A DNA stretch of 64,000 nt. Source: Marinobacter halodurans. GTDB lineage: Bacteria > Pseudomonadota > Gammaproteobacteria > Pseudomonadales > Oleiphilaceae. Positions within the stretch are counted from its first letter, which is position 1, and each line of letters begins with the position of its first letter. Shown in pieces: positions 31,481-41,506 of this stretch. The translations under genes and the position numbers were made by a program. The notes under the pieces were generated by a model. The model did no database searches, was not told the origin of the DNA, and saw only the letters and a program-made list of their open reading frames with translations. The stretch lies in the NCBI RefSeq assembly GCF_004327985.1, contig NZ_SJDL01000024.1:1-64000 (forward strand), read 5' to 3'.

Positions 31481-34258
31481 TTGACCACCGATTCGCGCCC
31501 TGTTTTCCGACGCGCTCTGGTCCAGGGATGGCCTGTCCTGCTGGTGCTTGCACTGGGGACGGCGCTGACAATGATTCTGGCCCAACGTGCGGCGGAGGCC
31601 GAACGTCAGATCGTGCAATCCCGTTTCGAGCAGGAGGCCCGCTCGCGTATCCTGCTGGTGGAGGAATTGATCAAGGGGCAGTTACGTGAGCTGGATGCCA
31701 TGCGCCGGTTCATCACACTGGAATCGGAGCTGACCCGCCACGAGTTTGAGACCCTCGCCCGTCTGTCCGACCGCGTCCCCATGACGGTGGGCTGGATTGA
31801 AAATGTCTCGGCCAGCCACATGGCGGTCTACCGGAAGCGGATGGACTATTATTACCAGCGCCAGTTCCGCCTGCGCCTGCCGGAATCCGTCGAAGATCTG
31901 AGTTCCGGGGACATTCGCCGCCATTTTCCCATTACCTACCAGAAAACCAACGTACCGGGTGCCAACCTGGTGGGCATGGACCTCAGTTACCTGCCGTCGC
32001 GGATGCATGCCTTCGAGCAGGCCATGATCACCGGCCAGGCCGTCATGGTGGCCGGTATTCCCACGCTGGACGACCCGGATGACGACTCGGGCATCGTGGT
32101 CTTTGCGCCCGTATTCAACGAGGATTCGGTTCACGACGTCACCGACCGTCACTACGGTAATCTGCGCGGCTTTATCGGTATGGGGCTGCGACTCAGTGCC
32201 CTGGCTCGATGGGTGTCGTCGGCTCACAGCGATTCCCCGGGGATGCGTCTGAACTTCGAGGAATTCGCGTCGAACAGTCCGGCGGTGAGCCTCGTCAGCG
32301 ACAGCCGGGGGTTGTCGTTCTCCCGCGATATTGACCTGGCTGACGGCTCAGTGGTGATCCGGGCCGAGCCGACGGATCTGACGGATTGGCGACCTCGGCC
32401 GACCGCGTTGATCGCCGTTGTTGCCGGTCTGGCGGCCACGTTCCTGTGTGCGGGATACCTGGCCTTGACGCTGCGGGGGCGCGCCCGTGCCGAAGCCAGT
32501 GTTATCCGGCGTACCGCGGAGTTGCAGGACGCCCTCGAGGCCCTGTCCGAATCCGAGGCGCGCTGGCAGTTTGCGTTGGATGGTTCCGGCGATGGCGTCT
32601 GGGACTGGCGCCTGCCCGAGAACCAGGTGTATTTCTCCAGCGGCTGGAAAACCATGCTGGGGTACGCCCCGGACGAGATCGACAACACCCTCGGCGAGTG
32701 GTCGGACCGACTGCATCCGGAGGACCGCAAGGCTTGCCGGCAGGCTTTGGAGGCCCATTTCTGCGGCGAGTCCGACAGCTACACGAGCGTGCACCGGATG
32801 CGCTGCAAGGACGGCCGCTACAAGTGGATACTGGACCGGGGCAAGGTGACCGAGTGGAATGCCGACGGCCGCCCGACGAGGATGATCGGAACCCACTCCG
32901 ACATCAACCACGTCAAACAGACCGAATTGGAGTTGCGTGAGGTCAACGCCTACCTGTCCGGTATTTTTGCCTCTGCTGAAGACGTTGCGATCATGGTGAC
33001 ACGACCGGATGGTGACATTGCTCTGTTCAACCGGGGGGCGGAGAAACTGCTTGGCTATGAGGCCGCCGAAGTGGTGGGCCGGATGACGCCGCTGGCTTTC
33101 CATGACCCGGGCGAGGTGGCGGCCTGGGGGAAATGGCTTGGCATGCGCGACGGGCGGGCGGTCACCGGTTTTGAGGTGTTCCGCCGGTGTATCGAAGACG
33201 GCCGGCATTGTTCGGAACGCTGGACCTACCTGCGCAAGGACGGTGAGCGCCGCAAGGTGCAACTGACGATATCCGGCATTTTTGACGAGTCGGGCAAGAA
33301 CCTCGGCCTCCTGGGCGTGGCCGTCGACATGACCGAGTACCAGCGGGCCGTGGACGCGCTGGAGCAGAACGATCACCTGCTGCAGGATCTGACCGCCAAC
33401 GTGCCCGGCGTGATCTACCAGTTCCTGAACCGGCCGGACGGTTCGGCGTCCTTCCCCTACGTCAGCGACGGGATCTGGGATATTTTCGAGATTACGGCGG
33501 AACAGGCCCATGAGGATGCCGCCAATGCCCTCCGTCGTATCCACGCCGAAGACGCCGCGGCCGTCCAGGCCTCCATCGATCGTTCCCGTGACAATCTGGT
33601 GCCCTGGATCTGTGAGTTCAGGGTGGTGTTGCCGGAGCATGGCGTGCGCTGGCTGCGTGGCGAATCAACGCCACGCCGGGCGGAGGACGGCAGTACCCTC
33701 TGGCATGGTTATATTTCAGACATTACCCAGATGAAGACGCTGGAGTTCCAGTTGCGGGAGCAGGCGACGATGGACCCGCTCACCGGGGCGTTCAACCGAC
33801 GCCACCTGGAGACCCACTGGCAGCGGGAGATGGCCCGCTTCCGTCGCCAGGGTATGGCGTTTGCGATGATCATGCTGGATATCGATCATTTCAAGACGGT
33901 TAACGACAGCCATGGCCACGATGCGGGCGACGAAGTACTGGTCCGACTCGGACGGTTGTTGCGTCATGAGGTCCGTTCCACCGACGTCGTCTATCGGCTT
34001 GGCGGTGAGGAATTCCTGATTCTCTGCGAAGACACGGACCTCGAGGGTGCCGGCCGTCTGGCCGAACTCCTGCGGGACCAGTTGCGCCAACATCCCATGC
34101 CGTTTCCGGAACCCGTGACTGCCAGTTTCGGCGTCGTGGAAGTTTCGCTGGACGAACCCATGCCCCGGGCTTTCAAGCGCCTGGATGAGCTGCTCTATCT
34201 GGCCAAGGCCAACGGCCGCGATCAGGTGATCCTGGCGCCGCTGGAACCGGTCCACTGA
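31481..34258 (+). CDS. CHASE-PAS-GGDEF diguanylate cyclase
   Basis: Makes cyclic di-GMP in response to a periplasmic and cytosolic signal. 925 residues. Membrane helix 1 is at about 14-34 and helix 2 at about 306-328; between them lies a CHASE-type sensor (about 60-260, VGWIENVSASHMAVYRKRM). Three PAS domains follow (about 365-480, 490-610, 625-745), the first two each with a PAC-like tail. The C-terminal GGDEF has GGEEF at 841-845 and the inhibitory I-site RSTD at 832-835, so it should be active and product-inhibited. The only start that keeps helix 1 is TTG 31481, with a weak GGA 8 bases upstream. Confidence 0.9.
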   Translation: MTTDSRPVFRRALVQGWPVLLVLALGTALTMILAQRAAEAERQIVQSRFEQEARSRILLVEELIKGQLRELDAMRRFITLESELTRHEFETLARLSDRVPMTVGWIENVSASHMAVYRKRMDYYYQRQFRLRLPESVEDLSSGDIRRHFPITYQKTNVPGANLVGMDLSYLPSRMHAFEQAMITGQAVMVAGIPTLDDPDDDSGIVVFAPVFNEDSVHDVTDRHYGNLRGFIGMGLRLSALARWVSSAHSDSPGMRLNFEEFASNSPAVSLVSDSRGLSFSRDIDLADGSVVIRAEPTDLTDWRPRPTALIAVVAGLAATFLCAGYLALTLRGRARAEASVIRRTAELQDALEALSESEARWQFALDGSGDGVWDWRLPENQVYFSSGWKTMLGYAPDEIDNTLGEWSDRLHPEDRKACRQALEAHFCGESDSYTSVHRMRCKDGRYKWILDRGKVTEWNADGRPTRMIGTHSDINHVKQTELELREVNAYLSGIFASAEDVAIMVTRPDGDIALFNRGAEKLLGYEAAEVVGRMTPLAFHDPGEVAAWGKWLGMRDGRAVTGFEVFRRCIEDGRHCSERWTYLRKDGERRKVQLTISGIFDESGKNLGLLGVAVDMTEYQRAVDALEQNDHLLQDLTANVPGVIYQFLNRPDGSASFPYVSDGIWDIFEITAEQAHEDAANALRRIHAEDAAAVQASIDRSRDNLVPWICEFRVVLPEHGVRWLRGESTPRRAEDGSTLWHGYISDITQMKTLEFQLREQATMDPLTGAFNRRHLETHWQREMARFRRQGMAFAMIMLDIDHFKTVNDSHGHDAGDEVLVRLGRLLRHEVRSTDVVYRLGGEEFLILCEDTDLEGAGRLAELLRDQLRQHPMPFPEPVTASFGVVEVSLDEPMPRAFKRLDELLYLAKANGRDQVILAPLEPVH

Positions 34259-34343
34259 TCCCCACCCACCGACAGCCGTGTCGCTGTGTCTCTGACTGGG
34301 CGTCGAGAGCTGTTATCATGCTGGGGAATGGACTGGAGTTAGC

Positions 34344-36074
34344 ATGGATCCAACGCTCACCCTAATCGGGGCCCTGATGCTGGTCATCAGCATCCTCCTG
34401 AGCCCCCTTTCCAGCCGGCTGGGAATGCCGGTGCTTCTGATATTTCTCGCGGTCGGCATGCTCACCGGTGAAGACGGGCCGGGGGGCATCCATTTCGACG
34501 ATTTCGAGCTGGCCTTCCTGGTGGGGAACCTGGCGCTGGCCGTGATCCTGCTGGACGGCGGCATGCGGACCCGTGCCGAAACCTTCCGGGTGGGGCTGCG
34601 GCCGGCCTTGCTGTTGGCGTCGTTGGGCGTGGTGATCACCGCCGGCATCGCCGCCGTGGCAACGCACTACCTGTTCGGTATGGACTGGATACCGTCCCTG
34701 CTGATGGGGGCGATCATTTCCTCCACCGATGCCGCGGCGGTCTTTTCATTGCTGCAGGGCCGGGGCCTGCACCTGAACGAACGGGTGGGGGCGACCCTGG
34801 AGATCGAATCGGGCAGCAACGACCCGATGGCCATTTTCCTGACGCTGGCGTTGCTGGCAATCATGACCAGGGAGGAGTCCGGGCTGCTGGGCAGTCTCTG
34901 GTTGCTGGTCGAACAGTTCGGCATCGGCGCGGTCATGGGCGTGTTGGGCGGGCGCCTGATGGTGCGGCTGGTGAACTGGGTGCGCCTGATGCCGGCGCTG
35001 TATCCGCTGCTGGTGGCCGCCGCCGGCATCGCCCTGTTCTCCGTGACCAACATGCTGTCCGGCAGTGGCTTCCTGGCGATCTACCTGGCGGGCGTCGTCC
35101 TCGGCAATCGCTCGGTGCGGATGATGCCTCTGATCCTGCAGGTCCACGATGGCCTGGCCTGGCTGGCGCAGATGAGCCTGTTCCTGATCCTTGGTCTGCT
35201 GGTCAATCCCAGCCAGTTGATGCCGCTGGTCGGCGGCGCCCTGGTGTTGTCGCTGATCCTGATCCTGTTCGCGCGGCCGCTGGCGGTGTTCGCCACGCTC
35301 TGGCCATTCAGTTTCAACCGTCGTGAGCTGACCTTTATCAGTTGGGTCGGCCTGCGCGGCGCGGTGCCCATCGTACTGGCGCTGTTCCCGATGATGGACG
35401 GCTTGCCCGAGGCCCCGCTGATCTTCAACATCGCTTTCTTCGTGGTGTTGGTGTCGCTGGTGGTCCAGGGCAGTTCCCTGGCCCGCATTGCGCGCTGGCT
35501 GAAGCTGGAGGTACCCGCCCCGGAGGAACCCTATCGGCGTCTGCCGCTGGACGTCCCGGCGGCGGGAGACCACGAGCTGATGCTGTTCCCCCTGCGGGGC
35601 GAACGCTGGTCCGACCCCCGGCCCCTGTCACGCATCACCATGCCGGAGCATGCGGCCGTCGCCGGAGTCTTCCGTAACCGGCTGTGCATGGCGCCACGGC
35701 CGGAGACGATGGTCCAGCAGGGTGACGTGCTGGCGGTGTTTGCGCTGTCCGACAGCCTGGGCGACCTGGGGCAGACACTCAGCGGCCGGCAGCCCCCGCG
35801 CCACCTGACGGAGCGCACCTTCTTCGGCGACTTCGTGCTCAACGGCGACGCCCTGCTGGGGGACGTGGAGCAGGTGTACGGCATCGAATTCGACGAGCTG
35901 TCGCCGGAGCTGTCCCTGGCCGACTGCTTTGCCAAGAAGGCCAAGGGTCATCCGGTGGTGGGCGACCGGGTCGTGCTGGGTCCGGTGACGCTCGTGGCCC
36001 GGGCCACCGAAGCGGACCGGGTCACCAAGGTGGGCCTGAAAGTGGAGGAGGGATCGGCGCCGGGCAGATTCTGA
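34344..36074 (+). CDS. nhaP2: K+/H+ antiporter, NhaP2/CvrA type
   Basis: CPA1-family cation/proton antiporter, 576 residues (E. coli CvrA 578). The membrane part (about 1-390, 12-13 helices) holds GAIISSTDAAAVFSLL and ESGSNDPMAIFLTL, the Asp-bearing helices of the antiport site, and SWVGLRGAVPIVLALF. The soluble C-terminal part has a TrkA-C-like domain (about 405-490, ITMPEHAAVAGVFRNRLC) and a transporter-associated C-terminal domain (to 570). Role: K+ or Na+ extrusion against protons. Single gene, ATG 34344. Confidence 0.88.
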   Translation: MDPTLTLIGALMLVISILLSPLSSRLGMPVLLIFLAVGMLTGEDGPGGIHFDDFELAFLVGNLALAVILLDGGMRTRAETFRVGLRPALLLASLGVVITAGIAAVATHYLFGMDWIPSLLMGAIISSTDAAAVFSLLQGRGLHLNERVGATLEIESGSNDPMAIFLTLALLAIMTREESGLLGSLWLLVEQFGIGAVMGVLGGRLMVRLVNWVRLMPALYPLLVAAAGIALFSVTNMLSGSGFLAIYLAGVVLGNRSVRMMPLILQVHDGLAWLAQMSLFLILGLLVNPSQLMPLVGGALVLSLILILFARPLAVFATLWPFSFNRRELTFISWVGLRGAVPIVLALFPMMDGLPEAPLIFNIAFFVVLVSLVVQGSSLARIARWLKLEVPAPEEPYRRLPLDVPAAGDHELMLFPLRGERWSDPRPLSRITMPEHAAVAGVFRNRLCMAPRPETMVQQGDVLAVFALSDSLGDLGQTLSGRQPPRHLTERTFFGDFVLNGDALLGDVEQVYGIEFDELSPELSLADCFAKKAKGHPVVGDRVVLGPVTLVARATEADRVTKVGLKVEEGSAPGRF

Positions 36075-36093
36075 GGGGCTCGTTCACCCGGTA

Positions 36094-36122
36094 TGGACAT
36101 GGTATTATTGTTATAATATAAC
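36094..36122 (+). promoter_or_regulatory. promoter with Zur-like box upstream of the COG0523 GTPase
   Basis: -35 TGGACA (36094-36099), 17-base spacer, -10 TATAAC (36117-36122). The palindrome GTTATAATATAAC (36110-36122) covers the -10. It equals the core of the gammaproteobacterial zinc-uptake-regulator consensus (GTTATAnTATAAC). A Zur dimer with zinc would shut this promoter and zinc starvation would open it. Confidence 0.75.
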
Positions 36123-36137
36123 ATTATGAGGCCTGCC

Positions 36138-37106
36138 ATGCCGTTTCCCACCCACCTGATCCTGGGCTTCCTGGGCGCGGGAAAGACCACCGCCATCCGT
36201 GACCTGCTGACCCGTAAACCAGCGGGCGAGACCTGGGCCGTGCTGGTCAACGAGTTCGGCGAAGTCGGGATCGACGGCCAACTGCTGGCCGACACCGGCG
36301 CTTTCGTGCGGGAAGTGCCGGGCGGCTGCATGTGCTGTGTGGCCGGCCTGCCGATGCAGATGGGGCTCAATATGCTCATTCGCGAGGCCCGCCCCGACCG
36401 GCTGCTGATCGAACCCACCGGCCTGGGTCATCCGGCCCGCATCATCGAGACACTGCAGAACGAGTTCTATCAGGACGTCCTGAGTATCGGCGCCAGCATC
36501 GGCCTGGTGGATCCCCGTCGTCTGGACGAGCCCCGGGTCACGGGCAACGTGCATTTCCGGGACCAGGTGGCCGCCGCCGATGTGCTGGTCGCCAACAAGA
36601 CCGACCTGTGCACACCGCAGCAGATCCGCGCGTTCTGGCAGTGGGCCGAAGCCCTGACGCCGGCCAAACAGCGCCTCGCCCAGACCCGGCAGGGCCGTTT
36701 GGAGCTTGCCTGGCTGGACGCCGCGCCCCAGGTGCCGCACTTCGAATCGCCGCACGCCCACGATCATCGCCATGAATCCTCCGGTGTGGTGGACGACGGG
36801 GCGGACAGCGCCTGGCAGATGCGGGAGAACCACGGACAGGGCTATTTCAGCCTGGGCTGGCGCATGGCGGCCGACTATCGATTTGATGCGGATGCGGTGG
36901 TGACCTGGCTGACGGGAACGGGCTGTGCCCGCTACAAGGCCGTCCTCAACACGGTTGAGGGCTGGTTTGCCTTTAACGGCGGCGACGGGGCCATCAGCCG
37001 CTACCCGACAGCGCCAGCCGCGGACAACCGGCTGGAGTTGATTGCCGATACGCCGCTCGATGCGACCTGTCTGGAGTCGGGCCTGCGTGATACGGTGCGG
37101 GGCTGA
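36138..37106 (+). CDS. COG0523 (CobW-like) metal-chaperone GTPase, zinc-linked
   Basis: A G3E-family GTPase of 322 residues. ATG 36138 is chosen because GAGG lies 7 bases before it; an in-frame ATG at 36126 would put the start at the predicted transcription start. Walker A GFLGAGKTT (10-18), metal motif C64-M-C66-C67 (GGCMCC), VLVNEFGE in the switch I region, and NKTDL guanine specificity. A His-rich stretch, PHAHDHRH, lies near 205-215, and the CobW C-terminal domain is present. Some COG0523 proteins hand zinc to target enzymes under starvation; the Zur box upstream supports that here. Monocistronic. Confidence 0.88.
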   Translation: MPFPTHLILGFLGAGKTTAIRDLLTRKPAGETWAVLVNEFGEVGIDGQLLADTGAFVREVPGGCMCCVAGLPMQMGLNMLIREARPDRLLIEPTGLGHPARIIETLQNEFYQDVLSIGASIGLVDPRRLDEPRVTGNVHFRDQVAAADVLVANKTDLCTPQQIRAFWQWAEALTPAKQRLAQTRQGRLELAWLDAAPQVPHFESPHAHDHRHESSGVVDDGADSAWQMRENHGQGYFSLGWRMAADYRFDADAVVTWLTGTGCARYKAVLNTVEGWFAFNGGDGAISRYPTAPAADNRLELIADTPLDATCLESGLRDTVRG

Positions 37107-37219
37107 GCCGTTCACCGACCGATACGTGCCGATTTCTCACTGTAACGTTAAGAAATCGAACACTCTCTGGGGTTGTGCTATAAAAAGCGCATTAACTTTG
37201 TGCAATCTGCTGGTTTTCT

Positions 37220-37771
37220 ATGCATTTTCGTCGTTCAGCGCTGTTGTTGCTTTCGCTCAGTATCCTCATGCCGGGCCTGGCCTCCGCCGAGAGTCTCGCC
37301 ATGGCAACTACCGACTATCCGCGCCCTGAGTCCTCCCACAGGTCGCTGGCGGTGGATCGGGTCGTGGTCCACAAGGCTCAGCGGCGTCTGGACCTGATGG
37401 TGGATGGCGAGGCCGTGAAAACCTTCCGCATTTCCCTGGGCGACAACCCCAGCGGTCACAAGCTGTTCGAGGGCGACGAGCGCACGCCCGAGGGCGACTA
37501 TGTGCTGGATTGGCGCAATCCCGGCAGCCGCTTCTACAAATCCATTCACATTTCCTACCCCAACGCCCACGACCGGGAACTGGCTTCCGACTGGGGGCTG
37601 GACCCCGGCGGCGAGATCATGATCCATGGTCTGCCCAACGACGTCGGCGATATGGCGTTCGCTTTTTCGGGGCTGGACTGGACCGATGGCTGCATTGCCG
37701 TGAACAATGACGCCATGGACCAGATCTGGAAACTGGTGCCCGATGGCACACCAATCCGTATTCTTCCCTGA
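37220..37771 (+). CDS. L,D-transpeptidase (YkuD family), short secreted form
   Basis: A 183-residue exported protein: signal peptide about 1-23 (ending GLASA), then a YkuD catalytic domain. The active site is His136 (IMIHGLPN) and Cys158 in DWTDGCIAV, the HGxx...SxGC(I/V) pattern with Thr instead of Ser. Such enzymes link peptidoglycan stems 3-3 or attach lipoproteins. An extended -10 (TGCTATAAA, ending 37185) lies upstream. The neighbour 200 bases downstream is the Lpp-like lipoprotein with a C-terminal lysine, a possible substrate. Confidence 0.87.
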   Translation: MHFRRSALLLLSLSILMPGLASAESLAMATTDYPRPESSHRSLAVDRVVVHKAQRRLDLMVDGEAVKTFRISLGDNPSGHKLFEGDERTPEGDYVLDWRNPGSRFYKSIHISYPNAHDRELASDWGLDPGGEIMIHGLPNDVGDMAFAFSGLDWTDGCIAVNNDAMDQIWKLVPDGTPIRILP

Positions 37772-37806
37772 CGCGTAACTTGACTTTACGGGTTACGAAC
37801 CGGTAA

Positions 37807-37835
37807 TTGGCGAACGTAATCGGTTGATCTATAGT
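37807..37835 (+). promoter_or_regulatory. promoter of the lpp-like gene
   Basis: -35 TTGGCG (37807-37812), 17-base spacer, -10 TATAGT (37830-37835). It gives a leader of about 135 bases holding two small dyads, CAGTG-TTCTA-CACTG and GGAA-TTGG-TTCC, as might fit a long-lived abundant mRNA. Confidence 0.55.
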
Positions 37836-37975
37836 TCTCAATTCGTAAGGCAGTGTTCTACACTGTTCATGACGATTTGGGCGACAGTAGTCCAAACTGT
37901 GGAACAGACAAGGAATTGGTTCCAAAGACTTCTGCAGTCTAAGGAAGCTATAACCACCAATAAGGGGTAATGAGA

Positions 37976-38260
37976 ATGCGTAAGTTGACGATCGCAGGTT
38001 TTGCACTGGCCACCGCTCTGACTGCTGGCTGTGCCAGCACGGCCAACCAGGAAGCTATTGATGACGCAGCAGCAACTGCAAACTCTGCAGAGCAGACTGC
38101 CAGCAACGCGCTGAGCACTGCCAACTCTGCACAGAGCCGCGCTAACGCTGCTTACGAGAAAGCCGAAGAAGCTATGTCTGCTGCCATGCAGGCGCAGAAG
38201 TCCGCTGAAGAAGCGAACGAGCGCGCCAAGCGTATGCTGCAGAAGTCGAGCATGAAGTAA
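37976..38260 (+). CDS. alanine-zipper outer-membrane lipoprotein (OprI/Lpp-like)
   Basis: A 94-residue lipoprotein. ATG 37976 has AGGGG 8 bases upstream; an ATG two codons earlier is less well placed. The lipobox is LTAGC with Cys at about 20. The mature part is an Ala-rich heptad repeat (about 30-88; TANSAEQTASNALSTANSAQ) forming a coiled coil like Braun lipoprotein and Pseudomonas OprI. It ends SSMK: the C-terminal lysine is the residue joined to peptidoglycan in E. coli Lpp. High expression is expected; codon choice is visibly more AT-rich than its neighbours. A consensus terminator follows. Confidence 0.92.
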   Translation: MRKLTIAGFALATALTAGCASTANQEAIDDAAATANSAEQTASNALSTANSAQSRANAAYEKAEEAMSAAMQAQKSAEEANERAKRMLQKSSMK

Positions 38261-38277
38261 ATTGCTCTGACGACTGC

Positions 38278-38306
38278 AAAAAAGGCCGGTCTGACCGGCC
38301 TTTTTT
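38278..38306. terminator. bidirectional intrinsic terminator after the lipoprotein gene
   Basis: Six A, GGCCGGT-CTG-ACCGGCC, six T. It serves the lipoprotein gene on the plus strand and the slipin gene on the minus strand, which ends at 38323. Confidence 0.92.
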
Positions 38307-38322
38307 GTGCCTGACGGTTGGG

Positions 38323-39111
38323 TCAGTCCTGGTTGCCGTCCGGTTTCCGGGGCTCGTTGGCCGCCGGCTTGATGAAGCTTTTCATGATGTCCATGGGCAG
38401 CGGGAAGACGATGGTGGAGCTGTTGTTGTTGCTCATGTCGGCCAGCGTTTGCAGGTAGCGCAATTGCAGGGCAGCCGGATTGCGGGACATGACGTCCGCC
38501 GCTTCCACCAGCTTCTGTGAGGCCTGGAATTCGCCGTCCGCGTGGATGACCTTGGCCCGGCGTTCGCGCTCCGCTTCCGCCTGGCGGGCGATGGCACGGA
38601 TCATGGATTCGTCCAGATCCACGTGCTTGATCTCCACATTGGCTACCTTGATACCCCACTCTTCGGTCTGGGCGTCGAGGATCTCCTGGATGTCAGCGTT
38701 GATCTTGTCCCGTTCGGACAACATCTCGTCAAGATCGTGCTTGCCCATCACCGAGCGCAGGGTGGTCTGCGACAGCTGGCTGGTCGCCGCACCGTAGTTT
38801 TCCACCCGGATAATGGCCTTCTCCGGATCCACCACCCGGAAATAGAGCACCGCGTTGACCTTCACGGTGACGTTGTCCTTGGAAATGACATCCTGGCTGG
38901 GAACGTCCAGCGTGATCACCCGCAGGTCCACCCGGATCAGCTGTTGGATTCCGGGAATGACGATGATCAGGCCCGGTCCCTTGACCCCCTGGAAGCGGCC
39001 GAGGAAGAACACCACGCCGCGTTCGTACTCCGGCAGGATGCGAATGGCACTGCCGAGGATGATCAGCAGGATGACGAGAGGTGCAATGTACGGTATCAGG
39101 TTGCCCAGCAT
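38323..39111 (-). CDS. slipin / stomatin-like SPFH protein
   Basis: A 262-residue membrane-anchored SPFH protein. N-terminal helix about 3-25 ([16 protein letters not shown]), then the SPFH/band-7 domain ([31 protein letters not shown] at its start, with the usual Pro-rich hairpin) and a coiled-coil helix rich in Ala, Glu and Arg ([16 protein letters not shown]). It oligomerises into membrane rings. It lies 28 bases after an NfeD-type protease gene, and this protease-slipin pairing is conserved across bacteria and archaea. Confidence 0.92.
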   Translation of the reverse strand: MLGNLIPYIAPLVILLIILGSAIRILPEYERGVVFFLGRFQGVKGPGLIIVIPGIQQLIRVDLRVITLDVPSQDVISKDNVTVKVNAVLYFRVVDPEKAIIRVENYGAATSQLSQTTLRSVMGKHDLDEMLSERDKINADIQEILDAQTEEWGIKVANVEIKHVDLDESMIRAIARQAEAERERRAKVIHADGEFQASQKLVEAADVMSRNPAALQLRYLQTLADMSNNNSSTIVFPLPMDIMKSFIKPAANEPRKPDGNQD

Positions 39112-39139
39112 GTTGGTCCCTCCGGTTGGTTGTCCTGAT

Positions 39140-40585
39140 TCAGTGCGTCGATGGGGTGTCCGCCATGTCCTCCTGGCGGCTCACCCGCGCGGTCAGACCG
39201 TCGATGGCGTCCACCCGGACGGTCTGGCCCTGGTGAACCGCGACCGTACTGGTGGCGTTCCAGCGCTCGCCATTCAGCCGGACATGTCCCTTGTAGTGGT
39301 CGTCGTCGATGACGAACGTGTCCAGGGCAACGCCGCTTTCGCCCTGCATCTGCTCTGTACCACTGACCACGCGTCGTTTGCGCAGCCCGACAAAGCGGGT
39401 GACCGCCCAGAGCAGGAAGCCGCCGGCCACCGCCGCGGTACCGCCGATAATCGGTAGGGAAATGGCCTGGTGGGTGCCGTCCATCAGGATCACCGACCCC
39501 ACGACGAAGGCCGCCAGCCCGCCCAGCCCCAACACCCCGAAGCTGGGCATGAAGGCCTCCGCCACGATGAAGGCCAGCCCCAGCAGGATCAGGGCGAGTC
39601 CGGCGTAGTTCACCGACAGGACCTGGAAGGCGAACAGGGCGAGCACCAGGCAGATGGCGCCGATCACCCCCGGAAACAGGCTGCCCGGGTTGGCCAGTTC
39701 GAAGATCAGTCCGTAGAAGCCGATGATCATCAGGAAATAGGCGACGTTGGGATCGGTCAGGACAGACAGGAGTTCGGTGCGCCAGCCCGGATTGACCCGC
39801 TCGACGGTCAGGTTGGCGGTATGCAGGACCCGCTCGCCGCTGTCCATGATGACCGTACGGCCGTCGATCTGTTGCAGCAGGTCGGGAATGTCCTTCGCCA
39901 CCACATCCACCACATTCTGCTCCAGCGCCGCATTGGCATTGAGGTTGACCGCTTCACGGACCGCCCGTTCGGCCCAGTCCGCGTTGCGGCCATAGCGTTC
40001 CGCCAGGCCCCGGATGTAGGCCACGGCGTCTTCCAGGATCTTGTGCTCCATGGCGCTGCCGCCCTTGCCGGACTGCTTCGATGAGGCATCGCCATCGCCG
40101 GAGGGGGACGGCTTGTCCGGCGAAGGCGTCTGGTCCGGTTGACCCGGCAGGCCGCCCATCTGGACCGGTGTGGCCGAACCCAGGTGGGTGGCGGGTGCCA
40201 TGGCGGCGATCTGGCTGCCATAGAGGATATAGGTGCCGGCACTGGCGGCACGGGCGCCGGATGGCGAGACGTAGGTGGCGACCGGTACCGGGGAGGCCAG
40301 GATGGCCTTGATGATGCTGCGCATGGAGGACATCAGGCCGCCGGGGGTGTCCATGGCGATGATGACCAACTGGACCTGATCGTCAGCCGCCTGCTGCAAC
40401 CCCTGCAGCAGATAGTCCATGGTCGCCGGGCTGATGGCGCCATCGACGGTCAACAGCCGGGCGGTCCCGGTGGGGGCGTCCGTGTCCTGTGCTGCACTGT
40501 GTCCGGCGAGCATCAGGAGGGTACCGATGCCGAGCATCCATGCGATGACGCTGTGCCTGATACGCTGACTGCAGATCATGGCCAT
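39140..40585 (-). CDS. NfeD-family membrane-bound ClpP-class serine protease
   Basis: Long-form NfeD protein, 481 residues: signal segment to about residue 32; ClpP-like protease domain about 40-240 with the nucleophile region [14 protein letters not shown] (Ser in ASAG); about five membrane helices at 270-400; and a C-terminal OB-fold NfeD domain ([10 protein letters not shown]...[13 protein letters not shown]). A low-complexity Pro/Ser/Gly/Asp linker (about 148-178) sits inside the protease domain, which is unusual. It partners the slipin downstream and is thought to act in membrane protein quality control. ATG 40585, with an ATG two codons later as alternative. Confidence 0.9.
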   Translation of the reverse strand: MAMICSQRIRHSVIAWMLGIGTLLMLAGHSAAQDTDAPTGTARLLTVDGAISPATMDYLLQGLQQAADDQVQLVIIAMDTPGGLMSSMRSIIKAILASPVPVATYVSPSGARAASAGTYILYGSQIAAMAPATHLGSATPVQMGGLPGQPDQTPSPDKPSPSGDGDASSKQSGKGGSAMEHKILEDAVAYIRGLAERYGRNADWAERAVREAVNLNANAALEQNVVDVVAKDIPDLLQQIDGRTVIMDSGERVLHTANLTVERVNPGWRTELLSVLTDPNVAYFLMIIGFYGLIFELANPGSLFPGVIGAICLVLALFAFQVLSVNYAGLALILLGLAFIVAEAFMPSFGVLGLGGLAAFVVGSVILMDGTHQAISLPIIGGTAAVAGGFLLWAVTRFVGLRKRRVVSGTEQMQGESGVALDTFVIDDDHYKGHVRLNGERWNATSTVAVHQGQTVRVDAIDGLTARVSRQEDMADTPSTH

Positions 40586-40693
40586 AGGTCTCCGTTCGCT
40601 GCACTCGGGCGGAGTTCCATGATCCCCGCCTGTTTCTTAGGATCCGTCTACAGAGTATACGTTCCCTTTGGCCCCGGGTCTCACTGCCGTTGT

Positions 40694-41446
40694 TCAGACC
40701 ATTCGGGCAAGCAGCGAGGCGGGTACCCGTTTCATGATGAACCCAATGACCGTCCAGGGCCAACCCGGCACGTAGGCTTCGGCCTTCCCGGATTCGATGG
40801 CCTTGACCATCGCGCGGCATCCGGTCGCGGCATCGACCACAAAGGGTTTGTGCTTGATGCCGGCATTGATGGCGGTGCTGATGTAGCCGGGGAACAGGGT
40901 GGTGATACGGATGGGGGAGCGGGACTTGGCGAGCTCCAGCCGCAGTCCTTCGGCGAGGGCGGCGACGCCCGCCTTGGTGGCGCCGTAGGTGGTTACGTTG
41001 CCGGGCATGCCGCGCACGGCCGAAACCGAGGACACGATCACCAGTTGGCCCCCGTTCTGGGCCCGCAGGATCGCCATGCCGGCTTCCATCTGCGCCAGGG
41101 CGGCGACGAAGTTGGTTTCGGCGGTTTCCCGGTTGGCTTCGAAATGCCCCGTTCCCAGTGGCTGACCCTTGCCAATGCCGGCATTGACGATGATGCGGTC
41201 CAGCCGGCCCAGATCCTGGTGAAAGGCGTTGAAGACGTCGAAGACCTGGTCGTGCCGGTTCACGTCGAGGGGGCGGATGTGGATGCGGATATTGGGTTGC
41301 CGGCGCTGGATGTCGGCTTTCAGCGCTTCCAGGCGCTCGGTGCGGCGGGCGCACAGGGCCAGGTCGTAGCCCCGTTCGGCAAACTCCCGGGCCATGCCCT
41401 CGCCCAGGCCGGAACTGGCGCCGGTGATGAGTACCGCTTTAGCCAT
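40694..41446 (-). CDS. short-chain dehydrogenase/reductase
   Basis: A 250-residue classical SDR. TGASSGLG at 8-15 for NAD(P), CARRTERLE suggesting NADP preference, NAGIG as the NAG motif, and catalytic Ser with YGATK (Tyr-x-x-x-Lys). The C-terminal tail GWPWTVIGFIMKRVPASLL is hydrophobic and may touch membrane. Substrate unknown. It starts 60 bases after the L,D-transpeptidase stop upstream on the same strand and ends 108 bases before the nfeD start. Confidence 0.88.
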   Translation of the reverse strand: MAKAVLITGASSGLGEGMAREFAERGYDLALCARRTERLEALKADIQRRQPNIRIHIRPLDVNRHDQVFDVFNAFHQDLGRLDRIIVNAGIGKGQPLGTGHFEANRETAETNFVAALAQMEAGMAILRAQNGGQLVIVSSVSAVRGMPGNVTTYGATKAGVAALAEGLRLELAKSRSPIRITTLFPGYISTAINAGIKHKPFVVDAATGCRAMVKAIESGKAEAYVPGWPWTVIGFIMKRVPASLLARMV

Positions 41447-41506
41447 GGTGGTGTCCTTGTTGTTATTGGTGGCTGCGCTGGCGCGGGCCGGAACCCGCGC
41501 GAATTA

